Below are positions 1-7,004 of a stretch of DNA of 20,945 bases, piece after piece. Below the pieces are notes generated by a model that made no database searches, was not told the origin of the DNA, and saw only the letters and a program-made list of their open reading frames with translations. The position numbers and the translations under genes are program-made. Position 1 is the first letter of the stretch. Every line of letters starts with the position of its first letter. The DNA comes from Cellvibrionales bacterium (GTDB lineage: Bacteria; Pseudomonadota; Gammaproteobacteria; Pseudomonadales; JAHEGP01). The stretch covers positions 1-20,945 of the forward strand of contig JAHEGP010000022.1 in assembly GCA_024645065.1 (NCBI GenBank), in the 5' to 3' direction.

Positions 1-1
1 T

Positions 2-97
2 GGCAGCGGAGAAGAGGTGGCGTCATCGATAGAGGGCTTCGTCAAAGAGCTGTGGGAAAAGCGCAACAAGCATACTGCCATCTTGACTTGCCGCTGA
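2..97 (+). CDS. 3' end of an unidentified gene (truncated by window edge)
   Basis: An open frame enters from the left edge and ends at a TGA at 95-97, giving 31 visible residues. They are charged and probably helical (E, K and R rich) and finish in Leu-Thr-Cys-Arg. This is too little to name a family. It is convergent with the DUF47 gene, whose stop is at 211; the 113 bp between the two stops show no convincing terminator hairpin with a T-run. The frame being coding is an inference from its openness to the edge and from its ending just where a convergent gene ends. Confidence 0.35.
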   Translation, partial: GSGEEVASSIEGFVKELWEKRNKHTAILTCR

Positions 98-210
98 GCC
101 GGGCGGAACTATCCTGGTTCTGTGCCGTAAGCTTGCACGGGTACACGTCGACGCCCTCGCGATAGGCATATCAAGCAGCGCGCAAAAGGATCACCGCGAT
201 CGAGCAGGCA

Positions 211-861
211 TTACACCACTGATTTCATCGCCGCGAAGGCCAACTCATCGGCCACATCCTCGGCGGCATCGGAGATGCCGCAGATAACCTCAATAAACTG
301 GCCGAGATGCATTTTAGCAGCCAGCTCCATATCGGAGGAAAATATCCGCTGGGTCAGCGCCGCCTGCCGGGTGTCGACCTCGCTTTCCAGTTTGCCCACG
401 CTGTTGGTGTGACTGTGCAAGTCAGTCAGCTGACCCTTGGGTTTGAAGTAGCTGTCCAGTGCTTCGTGTAACTGGTCGGCACAGGCTACATTCAAGCTCA
501 GTATCTCCCCTAAATCGGCCTGGAAGTCCGCCGGAACCGAAGGGAACTGGTTGGTGAGGAAGATTGCGACATCCTCGCCGCGACCCGCCAGTTTGTCCAC
601 CGACTCTACCAATCGGTATATATCGGATCGGATTGCCGGAAGGAAAGCGCCTTCCGCCAGGGCTTCACCGATTTCCCACTTGAGCTGGTCGGCCCGGTTT
701 TCCTCGTCGTGAGCCAGCTGGACCTTCTGTCTCAATGCTTCTGCGTCCCCGGACAGATAAGCCGCAAGTAGCGGGACAGTGGCATTGAGGCAGTCCTGCG
801 CAGTGGCGGCATGGCTCTGCACGAGCTTTCTGACATTTTTTTCTTTCTTGAAAATCAGCAT
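211..861 (-). CDS. DUF47 / TIGR00153-type PhoU-like accessory protein of the Pit transporter
   Basis: The 216-residue soluble, helical protein has the length and composition of the DUF47 (PhoU-like, TIGR00153) family. An early Lys-rich start (FKKEKN) is followed by long amphipathic helices with acidic patches, such as HDEENRADQLKWEIGEAL near residues 51-68, and a C-terminal helix of the ISDAAEDVADELAFAAMK type. Family members sit beside pit genes and are thought to modulate low-affinity phosphate uptake; a metal-binding role through acidic residues is suggested by PhoU homology, not shown here. It starts 25 bp after the pit stop codon on the same strand, so the two are very likely one transcript, with pit first. 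In many proteobacteria the DUF47 gene comes before pit, so the order here is the reverse of what I would expect. Start at ATG 861, with GGAGAG upstream. Confidence 0.88.
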   Translation of the reverse strand: MLIFKKEKNVRKLVQSHAATAQDCLNATVPLLAAYLSGDAEALRQKVQLAHDEENRADQLKWEIGEALAEGAFLPAIRSDIYRLVESVDKLAGRGEDVAIFLTNQFPSVPADFQADLGEILSLNVACADQLHEALDSYFKPKGQLTDLHSHTNSVGKLESEVDTRQAALTQRIFSSDMELAAKMHLGQFIEVICGISDAAEDVADELAFAAMKSVV

Positions 862-886
862 GTTCGCACTCTCCGTAATCAGGTCG

Positions 887-1918
887 CTAAGCTACCAGTC
901 GATAGACCATGGCAGCAAATAAGGCTGCACACACGGGTGTGATAACCCAGCCAAGAAAAATGGTCGTGATCTTGCGGGTACTCACAGCGCTCATGCCCTT
1001 GGTAAGGCCGACGCCGATAACGCCCCCGACCACGGCCTGCGAGGTAGACACCGGAATGCCGACCATTGAAAATATGTGTACACCAAAGGCCGCCGAGAAC
1101 TGTGCCGCGAGCGCACCGGTATAGTCCAGCGGCGTGATACTCTTACCCACGGTATCCGTGACGCGTTCGCCGAAAGTAAATGCGCCGACCGCCATTGCCA
1201 CGCCACCCAACAGCGCCAGCCAAAGCCCCTTGTCGGGATACTTGCCCAGCAACGGTCCGATGGCATTGCCGACATCGTTGGCGCCCAGCGAAAAGGACAC
1301 ATAAGCCGCGGAAGCCACCACCAGTATACCGAGGGTGCGGGACCATGCCACGGAGTTGGCATTGCGCAACAGGCGACTGAGAAGACTGTAAAGGAGAAAG
1401 GCCAGTATCATGGTTAGTATCGGACTCACCACCCAGGCGCTGAATATCTTGAACAATACCGTCAATTTGAAATAGCTCGCCTCCAGGCCGACCACGCCAA
1501 TGCCGACACCGGCGACCCCTCCCACGATCGCCTGGGAAGTCGATACCGGGATGCTGGAAAAGGTTGCAAGGGTGACAAAAAATCCGGCGGAGAGCAGGGC
1601 TACAAGAATAGCCTTGTCCGGCAGACGCTGCTCCGGAAAATACTCCCAGAAGGATGGGTCGGGGGGTTTGCCGTGGTATTCCTCGTAGGCTTCGGCCTCC
1701 GTGATGACGATCCCCTTGCCAACGGTTTTCATCACCTTGTGGCCCTGCAAAACCCCACCCAGAATAACAAATACGGCCATAATTGCGACGGCCTGCCGAT
1801 AGGTGATGATTTGTGCGCCCACAGTCGTACCTATGCAGTTGGCTGCATCGTTGGCGCCGATATTCCAGCCGACATAAAACCCGGCCAGAAGCAGAACAAA
1901 GGGCAGAACGAATTCCAT
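887..1918 (-). CDS. pit: PiT-family inorganic phosphate transporter
   Basis: The 343-residue polytopic inner-membrane protein belongs to the PiT (PHO4, PF01384) family of H+- or Na+-coupled phosphate symporters. The two inverted family repeats are clear. The first has WNIGANDAANCIGT near residues 18-31 and SIPVSTSQAIVGG near 122-134. The second has SLGANDVGNAIGP near 209-221 and GIPVSTSQAVVGG near 288-300. The duplicated GAND and PVSTSQA signatures form the substrate site in the family. Hydrophobic segments cover most of the rest. It is shorter than E. coli PitA (about 500 residues) because the central cytoplasmic loop is short, which is common in the 330-420 residue bacterial members. The first residues (MEFVLPFVLLLAGFYVGWN) form the first membrane span. 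No clear Pho box is visible upstream. Confidence 0.95.
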   Translation of the reverse strand: MEFVLPFVLLLAGFYVGWNIGANDAANCIGTTVGAQIITYRQAVAIMAVFVILGGVLQGHKVMKTVGKGIVITEAEAYEEYHGKPPDPSFWEYFPEQRLPDKAILVALLSAGFFVTLATFSSIPVSTSQAIVGGVAGVGIGVVGLEASYFKLTVLFKIFSAWVVSPILTMILAFLLYSLLSRLLRNANSVAWSRTLGILVVASAAYVSFSLGANDVGNAIGPLLGKYPDKGLWLALLGGVAMAVGAFTFGERVTDTVGKSITPLDYTGALAAQFSAAFGVHIFSMVGIPVSTSQAVVGGVIGVGLTKGMSAVSTRKITTIFLGWVITPVCAALFAAMVYRLVA

Positions 1919-2464
1919 GATTGACTTGCCCCCATCTCGTTATTGTTTCGACACTTTACCCCACACGAAATATTTTTTCCTGATATGGGTCAAGATTTTG
2001 GCATACGGCTGGGTCTTGCAGCGGCTGACTACACCTTTTGTCCTTCTCGAGGGGACGACCGCGTCGGTTGTCCGAGAGCTGCTCTAACGTTCGCATACCC
2101 GTTGCGCTACACTCGCCGATAAAAGGCTGGTGTGGCCACGGTGGCAGGCAGGGCGTATAAGTGAGGGCTTGAGCACTGCCGGTAGCGAGCAAAACTGTAA
2201 CCGAAATTCACAAGTTGGAGGATGAACAGGCGTGATTTTAGCAGCGGGCAGACAGGGCAGTGCAGCCGCTCGAACACGGGTTTGCGACATCACTCACCAA
2301 GGCATGAAAGGGGTCGCCAGGGGTGATTGGCAGACCAGTGAGCCCCGGGAAACATTTGTTGCCGGGTGTGCATGCGCTGCCGCTGCAACTCTTCCGTCTG
2401 TCGAAAGATCCAACTGTCTCGCCCGGTCCTCCCGGCGCCATACCCCATTATCACGGATTTCGCC
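1919..2464. other. Intergenic region between divergent pit and alpha/beta hydrolase
   Basis: This 546-bp stretch separates two divergently transcribed genes and should hold both promoters. I find no convincing Pho box (paired CTGTCAT-like repeats), no tRNA-like fold and no long inverted repeat. Open frames here are short and overlap one another. A 34-codon frame starting at ATG 2223 begins with the residues MNRRDF, which recall a twin-arginine signal, but no hydrophobic stretch follows. The hydrolase frame is open back to 2366 without a ribosome binding site. Confidence 0.5.
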
Positions 2465-3190
2465 ATGCGCTCTGGCTACCCCATAGTGTATTCATCGCCA
2501 CCTGAAGCACCCGCTCCAGGGCAACTGAAACACTTCAATTTGCTCTACGAGGCGCTGGGTGCATGGGACAGTTATCGGCTGGTTTTTGCGGCCCGGAAGC
2601 TGGCAAAACTGCCCAAAGGGAACAATGACCCGGTGATTCTCATCCCGGGATGGAAAGCGCCCCAGGAGAGTATGGCGCCGCTGCGCCGGTTTCTTCTATC
2701 TAAAAATCTGGACGCCCGCCACTGGGGCCTGGGAACCAATCACGGTAACCCCGAGGCAGACAGTGAATCGCTGGCAGAAACCGTTGCAGCTGAAGTCGCA
2801 AGAACCGGGCGGCGGGTGGCGCTGGTCGGTTGGAGCCTCGGCGGAGTAATAGCCAGGGAGACGGCACGGATCGCGCCGGGCGCGGTGTCACAGGTCATTA
2901 CCTACGGTACGCCGGCCACCGGGGGGCCGACCTTTACACCCGCTGCCCGGGTATATGGCAAGTCCGAATGCAAACGGATTGCCAGAGTCCAAACCCGGCT
3001 CGATCTCCAAAACCCGATCATGCAGCCAATAGCGGCAATCTTCACCAGAAGAGATAAAGTTGTGTCCTGGCCAGCGTGCATCGATCGCGCGAGCCCGCAT
3101 GTGACGCACTACGAAGTAGGTTCCACTCACTTTTCCCTGGGTTTCGATCCCGATGTCTGGCAGATCGTTGTTGAATGCCTGGTTAACTAG
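2465..3190 (+). CDS. Alpha/beta-hydrolase (esterase/lipase-like)
   Basis: The 241-residue protein has the hallmarks of the alpha/beta-hydrolase fold. A strand-loop VILIPGWKAP (residues 57-66) supplies the oxyanion region. The nucleophile elbow is GWSLGG with Ser124. The likely acid is Asp197 (FTRRDKVV), just after the strand that normally carries it, and the likely base is His222 (GSTHFSLG). The triad order Ser-Asp-His and its spacing suit a small esterase or thioesterase-like enzyme; the substrate cannot be read. I see no signal peptide. The frame is open upstream to an ATG at 2366, but the extra 33 residues are Cys/Arg-rich, low-complexity and not preceded by a Shine-Dalgarno site, so I prefer ATG 2465. 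That start also lacks a strong site, so the start is uncertain. The gene ends 36 bp from the convergent O-antigen ligase-like gene. Confidence 0.82.
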   Translation: MRSGYPIVYSSPPEAPAPGQLKHFNLLYEALGAWDSYRLVFAARKLAKLPKGNNDPVILIPGWKAPQESMAPLRRFLLSKNLDARHWGLGTNHGNPEADSESLAETVAAEVARTGRRVALVGWSLGGVIARETARIAPGAVSQVITYGTPATGGPTFTPAARVYGKSECKRIARVQTRLDLQNPIMQPIAAIFTRRDKVVSWPACIDRASPHVTHYEVGSTHFSLGFDPDVWQIVVECLVN

Positions 3191-3226
3191 AGCTTGCCGG
3201 CTTGGCAGCGCTACCCGGGCAGGTGT

Positions 3227-4477
3227 TCAGCTGGACTCTGCGCGGCGATCGACGAGCAGTTTATCCGCATTCAGCGCTACCATAAATGGCAGCCAGAACC
3301 AGAGCCAGGCGTCGGATGGGCGGTCGATAAGAGTGGGGCTATCCACCAGGCAAGCGACCAGGACAAAGATCAGCATGCAGGAAAAATAGCGAATCTCCGG
3401 GGCATGCCAGCGTTGATGAATCTTTCTGACAATCAGGCCCAACATGCTAAACGTCAGCAGCAGACCGATGATGCCAGTCTGGTACCAAACGGATAGAAAC
3501 AAATTGTGCGGGTGAAAAAACTCGGGTGGGGAAGTCTCATAGGGCGTACCGACCCAGGACACTTCGAAATCCGCGCGTATGCCATAACCCAAAATCCAAT
3601 GCTCGCTGATTTTCTCGAGTGTCTGTCGCCAACCCCAGAGGCGAAAATCGACGGTGAGTGAGCGGCTGATATTGACCAGCCAATCCTGCTCGATGTCTGA
3701 AATCATGAGGCCAACGAGGGATGCCGTGACAATAGAGACAGTGGCCGCGAGCTTGTAATTGCCGATAAAAAGCTGGTAGCAGAATGCAGTGACAAGTAGG
3801 GCAATGAAAGCAGTGCGGGAGAAACTCAGCACCAGCAGCAGCGAAAAAACGAGCGCCAGCACCAGATAGCCCGCCTTGAGTGAATACCGGGTTACCAGTC
3901 GGGACATCATAAGGCAGTACAGCATCAGTATTGCCCCGATCGAACCGATCGGTACGGGGTTCAACTCCCGCTTTCCTACCAGATCGAGGCGGTGGGCATA
4001 AAAATCTGACCCGACTCCCCCGAGGTACTGGGCCACGGACCACGGTACCATCACCGCAATCGATAGTACCGCGATGCCCACAGTGATATTGAAATAAAGC
4101 AAATTGTCGAGTAAGAGTCGCAGCACCAGCGTCAGTGAGACGAGCATAAACAATAGCTTCAGAAGATGCGGCACGTTGTCGAAAGTCGTCCACAATGTAG
4201 TTACACCGAACCATAACAGGAGTAGGGTAAAGCACTGCAGTGCGGGGTCACCGCTCCAGTCCCGGTATAGCGGCTTGCTGGCTAACACCAGCAATATGGC
4301 GACAGGCAGGTTGAGTCCCAGGTAGATCTGCGTATGGTAGCGTGAAGCGTGGTTGGTCAAAAAATAGCCGGCAATAAGTACGAAAAGGCCAAAGTAACAG
4401 GCGTAGGTGAAGAACGACGTAAGGCCCCGCAAGCTGCGATCCATGCAGTTTTGCGCTGATTGTACATTCAAGATCAT
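3227..4477 (-). CDS. O-antigen ligase / Wzy-type polymerase family membrane protein
   Basis: The 416-residue protein has about ten to twelve hydrophobic spans, starting with residues 20-40 and ending with 390-402. It carries the Wzy_C/O-antigen ligase (PF04932) signature: a span ending SFSRTA (residues 218-223), then a long periplasmic loop ending in HPHNLFLSVWYQTG (322-335) and GIIGLLL. These proteins act at the periplasmic face of the inner membrane, joining or polymerising undecaprenyl-linked glycan chains; ligase and polymerase cannot be separated by sequence alone. Its ATG overlaps the TGA of the open frame upstream by the four bases ATGA (4474-4477), suggesting translational coupling to a former upstream glycosyltransferase gene. 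Met12 (4444) is an alternative start. The gene looks intact although its neighbours on the same strand are broken. Confidence 0.85.
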   Translation of the reverse strand: MILNVQSAQNCMDRSLRGLTSFFTYACYFGLFVLIAGYFLTNHASRYHTQIYLGLNLPVAILLVLASKPLYRDWSGDPALQCFTLLLLWFGVTTLWTTFDNVPHLLKLLFMLVSLTLVLRLLLDNLLYFNITVGIAVLSIAVMVPWSVAQYLGGVGSDFYAHRLDLVGKRELNPVPIGSIGAILMLYCLMMSRLVTRYSLKAGYLVLALVFSLLLVLSFSRTAFIALLVTAFCYQLFIGNYKLAATVSIVTASLVGLMISDIEQDWLVNISRSLTVDFRLWGWRQTLEKISEHWILGYGIRADFEVSWVGTPYETSPPEFFHPHNLFLSVWYQTGIIGLLLTFSMLGLIVRKIHQRWHAPEIRYFSCMLIFVLVACLVDSPTLIDRPSDAWLWFWLPFMVALNADKLLVDRRAESS

Positions 4478-4553
4478 GCACCCATGTTGGAACAGCTCGG
4501 TTCAAGTTTAGTCGGATCAGAGCGTAAGCCCAACACATCGATGTTTCGCTTCT

Positions 4554-4977
4554 TCAAGTGTGTGTACCGACTCCGGCCGACACCCAGCAATCCTGTGGCG
4601 GGGTCAATGCCTTGTCGTAGCATTGCCGGTAAAGCGGATACACTTCGCTCCAGGCGAACCGGGTGACACCGGATCGGTTGACTTCGGTGAGATCGGGAAG
4701 TCGCGGTGGGTGGGTCCAGTCGTTGATCGCTCTGGCCGACGGTCCGGCGGTTGGCGAGCTTCGCGCCAATCTGGGTCAACCTGCTCGGTCCCGCCAGGGG
4801 TCCGGCGCAGATGTCGTCGAACCAGGGCATATGGGCGTCGGGGGGCACGGCACTCTGGCTATAGAGATAGCAACGATGGCCTTCCCGGCGCAGGCTTTCA
4901 CACAGTTGTCGGATTACAACGCCTATGCCGCCTATGTGCACATGATGGTCACTAACGAATAATATATTGATGTTTGC
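4554..4977 (-). pseudogene. GT4 glycosyltransferase remnant with internal deletion and frameshift
   Basis: Both ends of a family-4 glycosyltransferase are recognisable, but the centre is missing. The first part, reading down from 4974, encodes NILFVSDHHVHIGGIGVV, then a helix and REGHRCYLYSQ: the first beta strand, the glycine loop and the second strand of a GT-B fold. It stays sensible to about 4780. In a different frame, 4736-4605 reads AINDW and then RFAWSEVYPLYRQCYDKAL, the typical C-terminal helix pair of GT4 enzymes (the rFsW...lY pattern). Together this is about 120 residues against 350-400 in the family. No ATG precedes the first strand: the frame opens directly after the TAG at 4978-4980, and the only usual start codon, GTG 4941, would remove that strand. 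It is probably non-functional. The family call is from motif memory, not a search. Confidence 0.7.
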
Positions 4978-5230
4978 CTACCCTGGGCGATCGCGGTGCC
5001 GAAATTCGAGACGGGTTGCGTAAAGGCCGTGCATGGTAGCCGAAAAAGGTACCGGTCGCATCAGTGCCCGGAAGGTAGCGGATATCATCAGGCCGGTATT
5101 ATGGCTGGTAAGACGATTGATCAGGTCGAACCAGTATCCGCGATAAACAGGATGGGCCTTGGAAGGACCCCGGTACAGGGCATTGCGGCGCACCCAAATC
5201 AGGCGTTTTAAGCGAGCCCCGATGGGATCG
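4978..5230 (-). pseudogene. C-terminal remnant of a GT2-like glycosyltransferase
   Basis: About 84 residues, ending at TAG 4978-4980, read like the tail of a family-2 glycosyltransferase: RLKRLIWVRRNALYRG, an aromatic stretch HPVYRGYWFDLINRL, and a final FRALMRPVP and GLYATRLEFRHR, where the family typically has a helix plus a short basic tail. Nothing coding-like continues upstream. The frame is nominally open to 5304, but the sequence there is AT-rich and contains two perfect hairpins (5241-5285). The catalytic N-terminal domain is therefore gone. It is in the same frame as the GT4 remnant, separated by only one stop codon, so the two were probably adjacent genes in one glycan operon. The assignment to GT2 is tentative. 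Confidence 0.5.
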
Positions 5231-5240
5231 ACCGCCTGCA

Positions 5241-5260
5241 CCGAAACATGGACGTTTCGG
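5241..5260. repeat. Perfect 7-bp inverted repeat (hairpin)
   Basis: CCGAAAC (5241-5247) and GTTTCGG (5254-5260) are perfect reverse complements around a 6-nt loop. The hairpin lies where coding similarity of the GT2 remnant ends and 7 bp from a second hairpin. Confidence 0.6.
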
Positions 5261-5267
5261 CAACATA

Positions 5268-5285
5268 AAAGGCTTTCAAGCCTTT
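5268..5285 (-). terminator. Possible terminator hairpin downstream of the porin gene
   Basis: AAAGGCTT (5268-5275) and AAGCCTTT (5278-5285) form a perfect 8-bp inverted repeat with a very short centre. Read on the minus strand, the stem ends in TTTT then ATG, a weak U-tract. It lies 80 bp past the stop of the porin gene, so it may end that transcript. The stem is AT-rich, so strength is doubtful. Confidence 0.45.
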
Positions 5286-5364
5286 GATTTTGTGGGAAAA
5301 GCAAAAACCACGTTATTGGCTTTTTGGGTTTTGAAAAAGACAGGAGGCTTTTTTCAACAACCCG

Positions 5365-6524
5365 CTAGAAATAGAGTCGCACCGCTCCAAACAAGGTCCA
5401 GCCACGGAATTCGCCGCCCTCATCGGGATCATCTTCCATGTGGGCGAACTCGCCGCCCAGCATCAGCTTCAGCCTGTTGCCGTAAATGTAGTAATTGAGC
5501 CCAGTATAAACGGCCTGGTAACGATCGCCATTGGCGCTGGTGACCTCCTGTTCATAGCGACGCTGGGGTTGCAGACCATTGTCGTTATTGCTGTTGGCAT
5601 ATTGATAACGCAGCACCACTTGCAGCGGATCTTCATCGGCGAATACCCGCTCGAGCAGCACCCAGGTGGGTTCTATGGTGAAGCCCCAGACCCGGCCGCT
5701 GTCATCGATATCCTTCGCGGTGGTGAAGTCGACACCCAGGCCAAACCGGTCTCCCTCGGTTTTATACCAAAGTGACAGTATATGGCGGTAGCGCCTGAAG
5801 GCATTGCTATCTTCATCGTCATAGCTGCCATTGTAGAGATAGTCGACCTGCGCGATGCCATCGAGCCCAAACCAGTTCGTATCGTAGCCGACGCCGCCCA
5901 CGGCGGCGGAGCCGTCGTTCATGTCGCCAAATTCCTCCTCGATATTGGCACTGAAGACGCCAGCGTGGTAGCTCAGTTTCCCGTCCTTGCCCTCGAAGTG
6001 GGCGCCGATAACTTCAGCGGGCATGAGCTGATTCACCAACAAGCCCCGCTCTATCGCGGTGATCTCCTTGGATGAGGTGCTCCGCTCCAGGCCGGTAAAG
6101 AGATAGTCGAGGCGACCGACGCTGAGGGAAAAATCCCTGCCCGCAGGAGCCCATTTGACATAGGCCTCGTAAAGCCCGTCGTAGTAAGAACTCTCGTCGG
6201 TGGCAATATACATCTGCGCCTGAAAGGTAAAATCCTGAAACCATTTCGAGGTGAAACCGACAATCATGCGCCGGTTCTCCCAATCCCTGGCGTTGCCCTC
6301 GTTTGCGTCCACCGACCAATACTGACCGTGGTAACGACCCACCAGGGCAAACGATTGAACAACGCTGGAATCCGGGTTGGAATACAGTTTCGGAACCGAC
6401 CAGATAGAATCGAGGAGGCTGTCAGGCTTGCCCTCCGCGGCGGTCGAGTTAGCCGAAAACAGTGCGACGAATACCAGCAACCGGTTAACATGATTGATTT
6501 TTGCAGGATCATTGGCTTGCCCAT
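5365..6524 (-). CDS. Phosphate-selective porin, OprP/OprO family (start region frame-broken)
   Basis: This is an outer-membrane beta-barrel of the Porin_O_P family (PF07396). It has repeated amphipathic strands rich in Y, W and G, the family stretch GRLDYLFTGLERS followed by AIERGLLVNQLMPAEVIGAH, and a C-terminal Phe (GAVRLYF) for BAM recognition. The mature part is about 356 residues, normal for the family. Such porins pass phosphate, polyphosphate or other anions. The signal peptide is visible as NRLLVFVALFSANSTAA, with cleavage likely before EGKPD. No ordinary start lies in that frame: the only one upstream is a TTG at 6666 that would add a non-signal-like stretch. ATG 6524 (or ATG 6512) lies one frame off. 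One additional A in the A5 run at 6498-6502 would join MGKPMILQK to the signal peptide and complete it. Coordinates assume that start. Confidence 0.82.
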
Positions 6525-6623
6525 CTTTTTGTTTTTTTAGCCGAGTAAAACTACTGCAGGCACTCAGGTTGCAGTGTGTTGGCTTACCATAAAGCCCGAT
6601 GCCAGTAGAAGCAATTGAGAAAT

Positions 6624-6646
6624 CCCCGGAGCTGGGGGAACCGGGG
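6624..6646 (-). terminator. GC-rich stem-loop between the small protein gene and the porin
   Basis: CCCCGG (6624-6629) and CCGGGG (6641-6646) form a perfect 6-bp stem with an 11-nt loop. It starts 17 bp after the small gene's stop on the minus strand and is followed by ATTTCTC, a poor T-run. It may attenuate transcription between the small gene and the porin. Confidence 0.35.
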
Positions 6647-6662
6647 CCTTCCCGGCCTCGTT

Positions 6663-6953
6663 TCAATGGCCACTCTTGCGCTCGTTGTCCAGTGCCAACT
6701 GGATGATCTCCCGATACAGCGACGCTATCTTGGTGTACAACTCCTGCAATTCCGGGTGCCGGTCACAAATACGAAGAACTTCCCCGGCGTGCTCGAAAAT
6801 CAAATGCAATTCCTCGATTTCGATGTCTCCCAGGGTGTAGCCTTCAAGCAGGCGCTGTTTGATTTTCAGTAAATTGGGAATGCGGATTCTGGCGCGTTCC
6901 AGCAGCGCCTCGATGGTGCCAAGTTCGGCTTTGTTCTTGTCCAGTCTGTCCAT
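6663..6953 (-). CDS. Small all-helical hypothetical protein
   Basis: The 96-residue protein is not a family I recognise. It is almost entirely predicted helix, with heptad-like spacing of Leu and Ile (IEALLERARIRIPNLLKIKQ, later ELYTKIASLYREIIQLAL), many charged residues, one Cys and no membrane span or signal peptide. It could be a coiled-coil or four-helix partner protein. Start at ATG 6953, with AGGA about ten bases upstream. It lies 51 bp after the stop of the esterase gene and 138 bp before the porin start, all on one strand, so cotranscription with the esterase is plausible. Composition matches its neighbours. Confidence 0.7.
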   Translation of the reverse strand: MDRLDKNKAELGTIEALLERARIRIPNLLKIKQRLLEGYTLGDIEIEELHLIFEHAGEVLRICDRHPELQELYTKIASLYREIIQLALDNERKSGH

Positions 6954-7004
6954 GGGCGTGTCCTGCCGTTTTCCAGTATTAGTTGGCTGGTGCTTCTCGT
7001 CGGG

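Noticed and set aside
1919..2100. Possible Pho box upstream of pit
   Set aside because: No paired CTGTCAT-like 7-mers with 4-bp spacing could be found by eye.
2223..2327. 34-codon frame starting MNRRDF, like a Tat signal
   Set aside because: No hydrophobic region follows, the frame stops before the hydrolase, and GGAGG touches the ATG with no spacing.
2366..2464. Longer N-terminus for the alpha/beta hydrolase
   Set aside because: Cys/Arg-rich, no ribosome site, no similarity to a signal peptide; the fold begins after Met at 2465.
3537..4235. 232-codon minus-strand frame inside the O-antigen ligase-like gene
   Set aside because: Same strand, different frame from a gene with clear membrane spans and the HPHN motif; Arg/Cys/Pro-rich translation typical of a shadow frame.
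4474..4605. LLGVGRSRYTHLKKRNIDVL, which looks like a Fis-type helix-turn-helix
   Set aside because: It lies in a frame different from the GT4 tail, has no start of its own and no upstream domain; most likely chance in a decayed region, although its TGA overlaps the ligase start.
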